From NCBI RefSeq assembly GCF_009707665.1, contig NZ_WLZW01000001.1, positions 1,829,508-1,893,507 on the forward strand: a DNA stretch of 64,000 bases, read 5' to 3'. Made by a program: the position numbers and the translations under genes. Numbering within the stretch: position 1 is the stretch's first letter; each line of letters opens with the position of its first letter. The notes below the pieces were generated by a model that did not search any database, was not told where the DNA came from, and saw nothing but the letters and a program-made list of their open reading frames with translations. Source of the stretch: Planomicrobium sp. YIM 101495. GTDB taxonomy: Bacteria; Bacillota; Bacilli; Bacillales_A; Planococcaceae. Shown in pieces: positions 8,303 to 15,095 of this stretch.

Positions 8303-8355
8303 TTGTATACTTTTACTAAAAAATTGTACACGATTTGATATCTTTTTGTATACAT
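8303..8355. promoter_or_regulatory. three phased operator-like palindromes between the operon and its regulator
   Basis: TTGTATAC (GTATAC at 8305-8310), TTGTACAC (GTACAC at 8326-8331) and TTGTATACA (GTATAC at 8348-8353) have centres 21 and 22 bases apart, about two helical turns each. GTATAC-centred palindromes are common operators of GntR/FCD regulators, and a gene of that family starts 130 bases to the right. Binding is inferred. Confidence 0.55.
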
Positions 8356-8483
8356 TTTAGCATTTTATGTGCACATTGCAGTGATTTCTTTGAATTTGTC
8401 TTCCAATTATTGTGTGTCTTTCTTTTCCTTGGTTTTTTTGATAAGTTTAAAGCAACAGTTTTCTACAAATAGAGGTGATCGGG

Positions 8484-9116
8484 ATGAGACAGGAAATAAA
8501 AAGCCGTACAGCCTCCCAGCAGGCGTACGAAGCAGTACGTGACCGCATTTTGAGCGGAGTAATTCCGAGTGGGACGAAAATCGTCGAGGAACGTCTCGCA
8601 GAAGAGCTCGGCTACAGCCGGACTCCAATCCGCGAAGCTCTACGTCAGTTGGAGTACGAGGGATTGATCGTCCGCAAGAAAGTCGTGCAGCCGAGCGAGA
8701 AGGATTTGCGGAACTTGTTCCAGGTGCGAATTTTGCTGGAAGGCTTCTCGAGTCAGTCCGCAGCGATTTATTTGCCGGAACGAGAGCTGGAAGAGCTGGC
8801 TGCGTGTATCCGCACCGGACGTGAAGCCAATTCAGATGAAGTGATGGTCGCGAATGCGCGGTTCCACGAAATCATCGTCCAGGCGAGCGGCAACGCACAG
8901 ATCATCGATATCATCGACCGGATGCAGTCGATCATCCATCTGTTCCGCAAAACCGTCGTGCTGCACAAGCGGCCGAACTTGATCGATGAACATGAAAAGA
9001 TTTACGAGGCGATCAAGGATCGTGATGGAGAATCGGCAAAGCGCCTGATGGAAGAGCACCTGCAGGCAGATCTGGATTTTTGTCTGCATATCATCAGCAG
9101 CACGAATTTCGGATGA
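8484..9116 (+). CDS. GntR-family (FCD subfamily) transcriptional regulator
   Basis: A 210-residue regulator with an N-terminal winged helix (about residues 5-70; helix-turn-helix RLAEELGYSRTPIREALRQLE) and a C-terminal all-helical FCD ligand domain (about 80-205). The FCD domain carries the metal/ligand residues D/H...H typical of the family (RFHEIIVQASGN, DEHEKIYEAI, EEHLQADL). It is divergent from the sugar-acid operon and is almost certainly its local regulator. The ATG at 8484 follows AGAGG at 8471-8475; a GTG at 8475 overlaps that site and is less likely. The effector is probably the acid or an intermediate. Confidence 0.88.
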   Translation: MRQEIKSRTASQQAYEAVRDRILSGVIPSGTKIVEERLAEELGYSRTPIREALRQLEYEGLIVRKKVVQPSEKDLRNLFQVRILLEGFSSQSAAIYLPERELEELAACIRTGREANSDEVMVANARFHEIIVQASGNAQIIDIIDRMQSIIHLFRKTVVLHKRPNLIDEHEKIYEAIKDRDGESAKRLMEEHLQADLDFCLHIISSTNFG

Positions 9117-9130
9117 GTGAGCGAACGATA

Positions 9131-9189
9131 AAAACCTCATCGCGGCCGCTGCAGAGAACTAAACTGCAGTAAGGCGCGATGAGGTTTTT
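9131..9189. terminator. bidirectional terminator between converging genes
   Basis: AAAACCTCATCGCG (9131-9144) pairs with CGCGATGAGGTTTT (9175-9188); a nested CTGCAG...CTGCAG pair lies inside. A and T runs on both sides suit both the GntR gene and the DUF4317 gene. Confidence 0.8.
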
Positions 9190-9197
9190 ATGCCCTT

Positions 9198-10385
9198 TTA
9201 TTCGTATAGCTCTTCTTCTATCAGCTTGAATCCTTCGATCATCATGTCTTCTTCCACTTCGATCATGATGTAGCGGCGGCCGTTATGATTCACTTGCTTG
9301 ACGTAGCGCAGATCCTGCGGGCTGATCTTGATTTCCGCCACTTTCGTCTCGATTTTGATCGATTTGGACGCGTAATTCGGGACGACGTGCGAAGCCTTCA
9401 TTTCGTAGGCGTCATCTTCGGTCACTTGCCGGAACGCGCGCTCCACTTTTTCCGTATTCACTTCTTTGATGCCGCTCGCCTTCAGAACGCGCTCCATTTC
9501 CTTCGTATCGAGGACGGGCGCTTCCATCTCTTCGTCGTCTTCTTCCACGACGAGCATGGCATTGATTTCGTCGTAGACGTTGGCAAGCGTCTTCGAATTC
9601 ATTTCTTCGCCGATGACCGCTTTAACGATTTCTTCGAACACCGCTTTATCTTCTTCCGCCGTCATGATCTCATCACCGTTCAGCACGTTCTCGATAAACT
9701 GGAAATCCGGCTTGTTCACTTTTCCTGCGCTGTATAGGATGTGATGGATGTCTGCCCCGTTATCGCTAAAAGCCGGAAAAAAGAAGCCGCCAATCGGTGA
9801 CGTCAGTTTGATGACCGGATCCGTCATGAGATTCGATTTGAATTCTTTCTCAGTGAAGTCGAATACGAGCGAGCTTTTCGGGAGTTCCGTCTGGTTCATG
9901 CTGCAAAGGATGAAGGGAGTCTTAAATACTTCATCGCGCATGTCGATTTCCGTTTCGTCCGGTGCCCGCTTCGTCGTCTTGAAATAAGTGCCTTGGATGA
10001 ATGTGACGACCATGTCTTTTTCATACGGCCGCTCCTCCACCATCTTCAGCGCGATCGCCTGCATATTCGCCTGCCATTCCTCTTTGTCGTCCGTCTCCAG
10101 CCCTTCATACAAGAGGTGCTGCGTATGATCGGCCTGCCCGTCTTCCTGCGGCTGGAATCTCACCTCGAACAGCTTCTGGTCCAGCTTACCGCCCAGCACT
10201 TTCTTGAAGTTATTGAGAAACAGCTCCTGCTGCTCCCGCTCTAATAACGAAAACGACTGGCTCTCCTCGTGGAAGATCTCCGTGCTTTCCTTCTGAATGT
10301 AGACGTTATAAATATCAGCGATTTTCAATAAATCGGTATCCAGCTTGAATCGTTTGCGGATATCCGCGATGTCGTTCTTGTTCAT
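9198..10385 (-). CDS. DUF4317 family protein
   Basis: A 395-residue soluble, acidic protein. The start MNKNDIADIRKRFK and the later GTYFKTTKRAPDE segment match the DUF4317 family of Firmicutes, whose function is unknown to me. There is no signal peptide or membrane segment. The ATG at 10385 is chosen because it begins the family-typical N-terminus; AAGGAG lies about 12 bases upstream. A terminator-like hairpin (10411-10456) sits only about 25 bases before the start, leaving no room for a promoter in between, so transcription must pass through it. Confidence 0.75.
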   Translation of the reverse strand: MNKNDIADIRKRFKLDTDLLKIADIYNVYIQKESTEIFHEESQSFSLLEREQQELFLNNFKKVLGGKLDQKLFEVRFQPQEDGQADHTQHLLYEGLETDDKEEWQANMQAIALKMVEERPYEKDMVVTFIQGTYFKTTKRAPDETEIDMRDEVFKTPFILCSMNQTELPKSSLVFDFTEKEFKSNLMTDPVIKLTSPIGGFFFPAFSDNGADIHHILYSAGKVNKPDFQFIENVLNGDEIMTAEEDKAVFEEIVKAVIGEEMNSKTLANVYDEINAMLVVEEDDEEMEAPVLDTKEMERVLKASGIKEVNTEKVERAFRQVTEDDAYEMKASHVVPNYASKSIKIETKVAEIKISPQDLRYVKQVNHNGRRYIMIEVEEDMMIEGFKLIEEELYE

Positions 10386-10410
10386 TTGTCGTTCCAACTC
10401 CTTCGGTCGA

Positions 10411-10456
10411 AAATAAAAAAGAGCAGCCAAAGCTGCTTCAGCTTTTGGTGCTCTTT
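10411..10456 (-). terminator. terminator/attenuator-like hairpin in the DUF4317 leader
   Basis: AAAGAGCAGCCAAAGC (10418-10433) nearly pairs with GCTTTTGGTGCTCTTT (10441-10456) and is followed on the minus strand by a T-rich run. It may end transcription from the gene at 10725-11384 or attenuate DUF4317. Confidence 0.6.
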
Positions 10457-10526
10457 CATTATAACAAGTTCTTTAGGGGCGAGGGTTGTTCGAATAAATC
10501 TGAGGATGCGATGGAACGAACCGGCT

Positions 10527-10727
10527 TGCAAAATAACAGGAATTTTTACCGCTATTCTTGCTGAAGAGCCTTCAATGGCTAATATAAGGGTATTATTTAC
10601 CCTTAAACACCGTAATTGGCGATTTTCTAGTGCTTTTTCATTGAATAAAGGTAATTTTTCCTGCTATTTCTTCAGATTTCGGCTCTAACTTCTAAATAAC
10701 AGGAAATTTTCCTCTTATTTCGCTTCA
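10527..10727. repeat. array of degenerate palindromic units
   Basis: Four related imperfect palindromes of the type AAATAACAGGAAATTTTCC...TTATTT begin near 10527, 10579, 10643 and 10693, about 50-64 bases apart. Two retain AAATAACAGGAA almost exactly. The array fills the gap 10457-10724, which holds no gene. Confidence 0.55.
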
Positions 10728-11384
10728 ATTGTTTTTCATCTCATGCGGTACCCGATATGAACGGATTCTATTGACTCCAGAAGCGGGAAATAACATTTTC
10801 TTAGCGACTAATTGACCTAACAACTTTTTTATCGTTTTTTCACTCAAGTTCAAATGTGCTTCAAACTCTTTCGGAAAAATAGGTTCACCCTTTTGGATAG
10901 CGAAGCGCAGCATTTCCTTCTCCGTCAGGGATAAAGTGACTTGACCCAATTCATCCCCCAGACATTTTCCAATCACCTGCTGTACAATCTGTTGGCATCT
11001 GCGGGGACGTTCTTTTACTTGGTCATAAGAAAAGCGCATGACAGTCCACCCATCAATGACCAGCTGATTTTGACGTTCCAGATTATCAGAGAAATTCCAT
11101 CTGCTTATATTCCTTGAGTGTGGCCCGTAACCGTCAATCTCAAAGCAAATTCGGATACCTGGACGAATATAAGCAAAATCCAAGTACCTTTTGCCATCCT
11201 TAAAATCATCGACTTCGTATTCCGGATGGAGATACTGAAAATGACGAAACAGCGGCCACCATATTTGTTTCAAAAACAAAATCTCTGCCTGCTGATGCCC
11301 TTCTTCCAAACGTCTTAGCCTTTCTCCGGTCCTAGTCTGCCGATGCGCGTTTAAAAAAGCCTCATATTCTTTTTCGAATTCCAT
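10725..11384 (-). CDS. restriction-endonuclease-like (DUF559/Vsr-type fold) protein with C-terminal winged helix
   Basis: A 219-residue protein. Residues about 60-135 show the order expected of a small PD-(D/E)XK nuclease fold: YLDFAYI, then ICFEIDGYGPH, then a re-coded strand WTVMRFSYDQVKERP, as in DUF559/Vsr-like proteins. Residues about 150-215 look like a winged helix (LTEKEMLRFAIQKGEPIF...LNLSEKTIKKLLGQLV). It is monocistronic and flanked by repeats. No methylase or other defence gene is nearby. Activity is not shown; the catalytic Asp/Glu are plausible but the second Lys is not obvious. Confidence 0.6.
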   Translation of the reverse strand: MEFEKEYEAFLNAHRQTRTGERLRRLEEGHQQAEILFLKQIWWPLFRHFQYLHPEYEVDDFKDGKRYLDFAYIRPGIRICFEIDGYGPHSRNISRWNFSDNLERQNQLVIDGWTVMRFSYDQVKERPRRCQQIVQQVIGKCLGDELGQVTLSLTEKEMLRFAIQKGEPIFPKEFEAHLNLSEKTIKKLLGQLVAKKMLFPASGVNRIRSYRVPHEMKNN

Positions 11385-11709
11385 AGAGTCCCTCTTTCAA
11401 AGAGATTTTTAAAAGTGCGGTTATTAATGCTTGAATAATTTTTATAAAGAGGTGAAAAGCGGATATTCAAAACAAATGGGGATGGTTGCAGAAGTTTCAC
11501 TGGAGGATAAGTTTAGATTAACGAATTTTTAGAATTTATCAATTAATATTTTCTTTATAATTGCGATTAGTGAATATGGGTTTTCACCTTTGCTTATTGT
11601 TTTAAGCAAAAATAAAAAATAGGCGAAGTTTGTTCGCCTATTTTTAGTTCAAAAACTTAAAGAATTTTTCATTCCATGCTTACCTCTTTGCTTCTCTAAA
11701 GAGATTTTC
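11385..11709. other. gene-free stretch
   Basis: This 325-base AT-rich gap holds the upstream region of the nuclease-like gene and a terminator at 11616-11645. A 26-codon plus-strand reading from about 11453 lacks support. Confidence 0.6.
11616..11645. terminator. terminator after the HIT gene
   Basis: AAAAATAGGCGAA / TTCGCCTATTTTT with a five-base loop; it works in either direction. Confidence 0.8.
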
Positions 11710-12060
11710 CTAAAGGTTATGAGTATTACGGAACGTTCTTTTATTTTGTTCTCCTTTAAACAAGTAGCGAATTCCTTTTCCAGCCAATAATTCATCTTCA
11801 TACCTCGGCAACACATGAAAATGTGCATGCGGGATATGCTGTCCTGCAACTTCACCGCAATTCCACCCTAAATTATAGCCGTCCGGTTCGTAAAGTTTGT
11901 CGAGATGCTGTTTAACTGCCTGAAGAAGATCATAAGTCGCGACCCACTCTTCCTGCGTTACATCAAATATTGTTTCTCTATGTATTTTTGGAATAATAAT
12001 TCCTGCTCCTTCTAGCGGGACACCTTTTTCACTGGCTTTTTCAAGCTGCAAAACAGACAA
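11710..12060 (-). CDS. HIT-family protein, probably 5'-truncated
   Basis: A 116-residue histidine-triad protein. The triad HIPHAHFHVLPR is near residue 80 and is preceded by GYNLGWNCGEVAGQ; such proteins hydrolyse nucleoside phosphoramidates or related dinucleotides. The reading frame begins at TTG (12060) with an in-frame TGA two codons upstream, so it cannot extend. The fold's usual first 20-25 residues, before the LEKASEKGVPLEGAG segment, are missing. A 22-pair hairpin ends 18 bases upstream, so there is no room for a promoter. I suspect a truncated, possibly silent gene. Confidence 0.6.
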   Translation of the reverse strand: MSVLQLEKASEKGVPLEGAGIIIPKIHRETIFDVTQEEWVATYDLLQAVKQHLDKLYEPDGYNLGWNCGEVAGQHIPHAHFHVLPRYEDELLAGKGIRYLFKGEQNKRTFRNTHNL

Positions 12061-12078
12061 AGTTCATTTCCTTTAAAC

Positions 12079-12125
12079 GAAATCGAAAAATCCCATGAGA
12101 TAGTCTCATGGGATTTTTCGATTTC
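12079..12125. terminator. 22-pair terminator hairpin between deaminase and HIT genes
   Basis: Positions 12079-12100 and 12104-12125 are perfect inverted repeats around a three-base loop. The core is AAAATCCCATGAGA with T runs on both strands. Confidence 0.8.
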
Positions 12126-12129
12126 AATC

Positions 12130-12612
12130 TCATTGCTTCCTTTCGAACGAACGGATCTGGAGCTTGCGGATCTGTTCCGCCAGTTCCAGGACCGGCCCTT
12201 CCACCTGTGCATCTCTGATGACTTCCCCGATCGGGAGGCTGTAGACAGGACCCGGTTTGGCGCCCAGCTCACTCATCCATCCCGCCAATTGCTCCGAGGA
12301 ACTTGCGTAGACGATCTTGCCCAATCCGACTTTCCCATGGGCCGCCGAACACATGGGACAATGTTCGCCGGAAGTATAAACGGTCGCTTTGCTTCTTTCC
12401 TCAGGCGGCATATTGTTCGCTGCCCACCTGGCGATGGCAAATTCGGGGTGCTGCGTGCTGTCGCCACCCCCGTTATGATTATGGTCTTCAAAAAGTACTT
12501 CTCCTGAAGCGGATACCAGGACAGAACCGAACGGCTCATCCCCCTTTTCCAACGCAGTCTCCGCCAATTCCACGCAGCGCCGCAAATGTTTCAAATCCGT
12601 TTCTGTGATCAT
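12130..12612 (-). CDS. zinc-dependent nucleoside/base deaminase (CMP/dCMP deaminase superfamily)
   Basis: A 160-residue deaminase. Zinc motifs: HPEFAIARWA (His and catalytic Glu, about residues 52-61) and GEHCPMCSAAHG (two Cys, about 82-93). It resembles guanine deaminase and tRNA-adenosine deaminase relatives, but tadA is not expected in this context and the substrate is uncertain. The ATG at 12612 follows AGGAGGAGG; the upstream extension overlaps the pseudogene and is rejected. It starts 25 bases downstream of the NmrA-like pseudogene's stop, so the two probably shared an operon. Confidence 0.8.
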   Translation of the reverse strand: MITETDLKHLRRCVELAETALEKGDEPFGSVLVSASGEVLFEDHNHNGGGDSTQHPEFAIARWAANNMPPEERSKATVYTSGEHCPMCSAAHGKVGLGKIVYASSSEQLAGWMSELGAKPGPVYSLPIGEVIRDAQVEGPVLELAEQIRKLQIRSFERKQ

Positions 12613-12637
12613 GCTGATTCCTCCTCCTGTTACTGTA

Positions 12638-13245
12638 TTAAGTTGCCAGGCCGATTGAACGGTTTTCGTAGCGCGGGTCGTCCAATGCTTTGACGATAAA
12701 ATGCGCCACATCCGCACGCGGGATGGACATCGATTTCTCCGGCACGCCTTCAGCCGTTTCCCGGTATTTCCCTGTAAATTCGCCGTTCGTCAAGCCCATC
12801 GGCCGGGTGATCGTATAGTTCAGCCCGTGAGACCGGATCTGCTCAACCGCCGCCCCGTGGTCCACCAGCGCGTTTTTCAGCATCGTCATCATCAACTTCC
12901 CGCTGACGCCCGTCAATTCCTGGTGGATGCCGGCAGAAGCCGTGTAGACGATGCGTTTCATGCCGTGTGCTTCCATGCCCGCTATGATATTCTTCGTCAT
13001 TTCCTGAAGCTCAGTGGATTTTTTCATCCCTTTATTGGAGCCGAGGCACGACACGACCGCATCTTGGCCGGCAATCGCCGCAGCCACATCCCCGCGGATT
13101 GAACGCGTCTCCCTGCACCACCGTCAAGCTCTCGTGTTCGATCTCCAGCTTTGGTAGTGTCCGCACAAACGCCGTCACCTCATCGCCGCCTGTCTCACGA
13201 CTTCCCGGCCGACACCGCCGGTTGCACTGAAATAATAATTTTCAT
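12638..13245 (-). pseudogene. NmrA-like NAD(P)-binding oxidoreductase, frameshifted
   Basis: The last 149 codons (12638-13087) read as an intact NmrA/SDR-like C-terminal part (AGQDAVVSCLGS, RIVYTASAGIHQ, TRPMGLTNGEF). The missing N-terminus is still present upstream but in broken frames. From ATG 13245 the glycine-rich motif ATGGVGREVVRQA appears one base out of frame. Next GDEVTAFVRT and LTVVQGDAFNP appear in another frame. A last shift before GDVAAAIAG joins the intact part. At least three small indels are needed, so this is decay and not a single sequencing slip. Confidence 0.75.
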
Positions 13246-13262
13246 TAAACGCTATAAGTGAA

Positions 13263-13310
13263 AAAACACCTGCCCTAGACGTCCATGTAAGAAGAAAAGG
13301 CAGGTGTTTT
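13263..13310 (-). terminator. terminator after the DUF1846 gene
   Basis: AAAACACCTGCC (13263-13274) pairs with GGCAGGTGTTTT (13299-13310); the minus strand continues with a T run. Confidence 0.75.
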
Positions 13311-13317
13311 CCAAAAC

Positions 13318-14826
13318 CTAATTGTAATACAGGTTCTCAGTCGGATATACCGGATCATTGGTGATGTCGATGCCAAGCTTCTTGAAGGTCTGTTCGTTTT
13401 CCCTGTTCAATATAACCGTGGAATGCGCTTGTGTATCTCTTAGATTTGGCAATTGCTTATAAGCCAGCTCAGAAGTAGGGTTGGTGACCGCGCTGATTGC
13501 CAGTGCAATCAACACCTCATTGGCGCTTAATGTCGGGACCCGGCTGTTCAGATCATCGGTTTTCAGCCGCTGAATCGTCTGCAGAATCATCGGTGACAAC
13601 AAATTAATTTCATCGGAAATATTGGTCAATTTCTTCAGCCCGTTCAGAATCGCGGCTGCCGAAGCATCCATCAACGTGGTCGTCCGGCCGGTGATCATCT
13701 CCCCATTCGGCAGTTCCAGTGCAATGACGGCCTGTAAATTCGTGCTGTCCAGGCTCTCTTGAATCGCTTTCGCATAATTACGGGCCGGCAATACAGGCGC
13801 CCGGTCCTCTTTCTTTAAGCCGGTCTCTTCCAGAATCACTTGCATGTGGCGTACACTGTCTTCATCGGCAAGCCCTTTTTTATAATCGTTCTCTACGACG
13901 AAACTGCGCCGGATGATTTCCTGCCTGGCAGCTTCCTGCACGGCCATATCGTCGGTGATGCCCGATTTCAGACGGTTAACCCCCATATCAGTCGGTGAGC
14001 TGTAAACAGACTCTTTACCGGTAATCCTTTCAATAATCCGTTTGATGACAGGAAACGTCTCCATATCCCGATTATAATTGATCGCTACTTTCCCGTATGC
14101 TTCATAGTGATAATTGTCAATCATATTTACGTCTTTCAAATCGACGGTAGCCGCTTCATAAGCGATGTTTACCGGGTGTTTTAACGGCAGGTTCCAAACC
14201 GGAAAAGTCTCAAACTTGGCATAGCCGACTTTATTGCCCAGTTTATTCTCATGGTACATTTGGTTAAGGCAGGTGGCGAGCTTTCCACTGGCCGGGCCAG
14301 GCGCCGTGACAACCACGATCGGTTTTGTCGTTTCGATATAAGGATTTGTCGCAAATCCCTCTTCTCCAAGGACTGCATCCACGTTTGTAGGGTAGCCGTC
14401 GATTTCGCGGTGGATCCCGACGCTGATTCCGCTTCGCTCAAGCTTCGTCATGAATACCTTGACTGTCGGCTGTCCTTGGTAACGCGTGATCAGGACACTG
14501 TTGACCGAAATGCCATACGCCCGGTATTCATCGATCAAGCGCAGGACATCCTGGTCATAAGTGATGCCGTAATCTTCACGGACTTTGTTCCGTTCGATGT
14601 CTCCAGCGTACACACAGATGATGATTTCCGCATTTTCTTTCAGTGTGTGCAAAAGTTTGATTTTGGCATCTTCATCAAATCCCGGCAGGACACGCTTTGC
14701 ATGTTTGTCGCCTATCAATTTCCCGCCAAATTCCAGGTAAAGTTTATCATACTGTTGCACCCGTTCCAGGATGTAGGCAGATTGCTCCTGCAAATATTTC
14801 TCCGAATCAAATCCAATTTTTTTCAT
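13318..14826 (-). CDS. DUF1846 family protein
   Basis: A 502-residue soluble protein matching the DUF1846 family throughout: start [12 protein letters not shown], then [19 protein letters not shown] (about residues 172-190), a P-loop-like segment suggesting nucleotide binding, and a C-terminal region with [16 protein letters not shown]. Length agrees with the family. The function is not known to me. It is monocistronic, with its own terminator (13263-13310). The ribosome site (GGGACGG) is weak. Confidence 0.85.
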   Translation of the reverse strand: MKKIGFDSEKYLQEQSAYILERVQQYDKLYLEFGGKLIGDKHAKRVLPGFDEDAKIKLLHTLKENAEIIICVYAGDIERNKVREDYGITYDQDVLRLIDEYRAYGISVNSVLITRYQGQPTVKVFMTKLERSGISVGIHREIDGYPTNVDAVLGEEGFATNPYIETTKPIVVVTAPGPASGKLATCLNQMYHENKLGNKVGYAKFETFPVWNLPLKHPVNIAYEAATVDLKDVNMIDNYHYEAYGKVAINYNRDMETFPVIKRIIERITGKESVYSSPTDMGVNRLKSGITDDMAVQEAARQEIIRRSFVVENDYKKGLADEDSVRHMQVILEETGLKKEDRAPVLPARNYAKAIQESLDSTNLQAVIALELPNGEMITGRTTTLMDASAAAILNGLKKLTNISDEINLLSPMILQTIQRLKTDDLNSRVPTLSANEVLIALAISAVTNPTSELAYKQLPNLRDTQAHSTVILNRENEQTFKKLGIDITNDPVYPTENLYYN

Positions 14827-14940
14827 TCAATTACCGTCCCGTCTTCTATACTTCAATCTCTCTCTTAACCTGATAGATAAAAGCACCTTAAGAGAAACTA
14901 TCAATTATCATCCATCTTTACTCATTATAGAGCTTTTTTT

Positions 14941-14980
14941 AAAAAAGAAAAACCGGCCCAATTGGTTCATTGACCGGTTG
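14941..14980 (-). terminator. terminator downstream of the UvrA-like gene
   Basis: AACCGG (14951-14956) and CCGGTT (14974-14979) close a hairpin followed on the minus strand by TTTTTCTTTTTT. It lies beyond the rlmH remnant, which is therefore probably 3' untranslated RNA. Confidence 0.7.
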
Positions 14981-15041
14981 TTCCCAAGAAGCATCGCTGA
15001 CTTCCCATGGATGTGTTCAATTAAATGATGGAATTCAGAAC

Positions 15042-15090
15042 AATGTGTTGGTCCATTCTTCATAATCCTGAAAGCCCCGCAAACCTGCTC
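15042..15090 (-). pseudogene. degenerate copy of the rlmH 3' end
   Basis: Positions 15054-15090 match 22611-22647 (end of rlmH) at 33 of 37 bases by my count. They would encode EQVCGAFRIMKNGPTH against [16 protein letters not shown] in RlmH. It is in the same orientation as rlmH and starts six bases after the UvrA-like stop. Nothing upstream of it resembles the rest of rlmH. Confidence 0.7.
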
Positions 15091-15095
15091 CTTGC

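Noticed and set aside
10527..10727. CRISPR-like spacing of repeats
   Set aside because: The units are divergent imperfect palindromes with variable spacing and no cas genes nearby.
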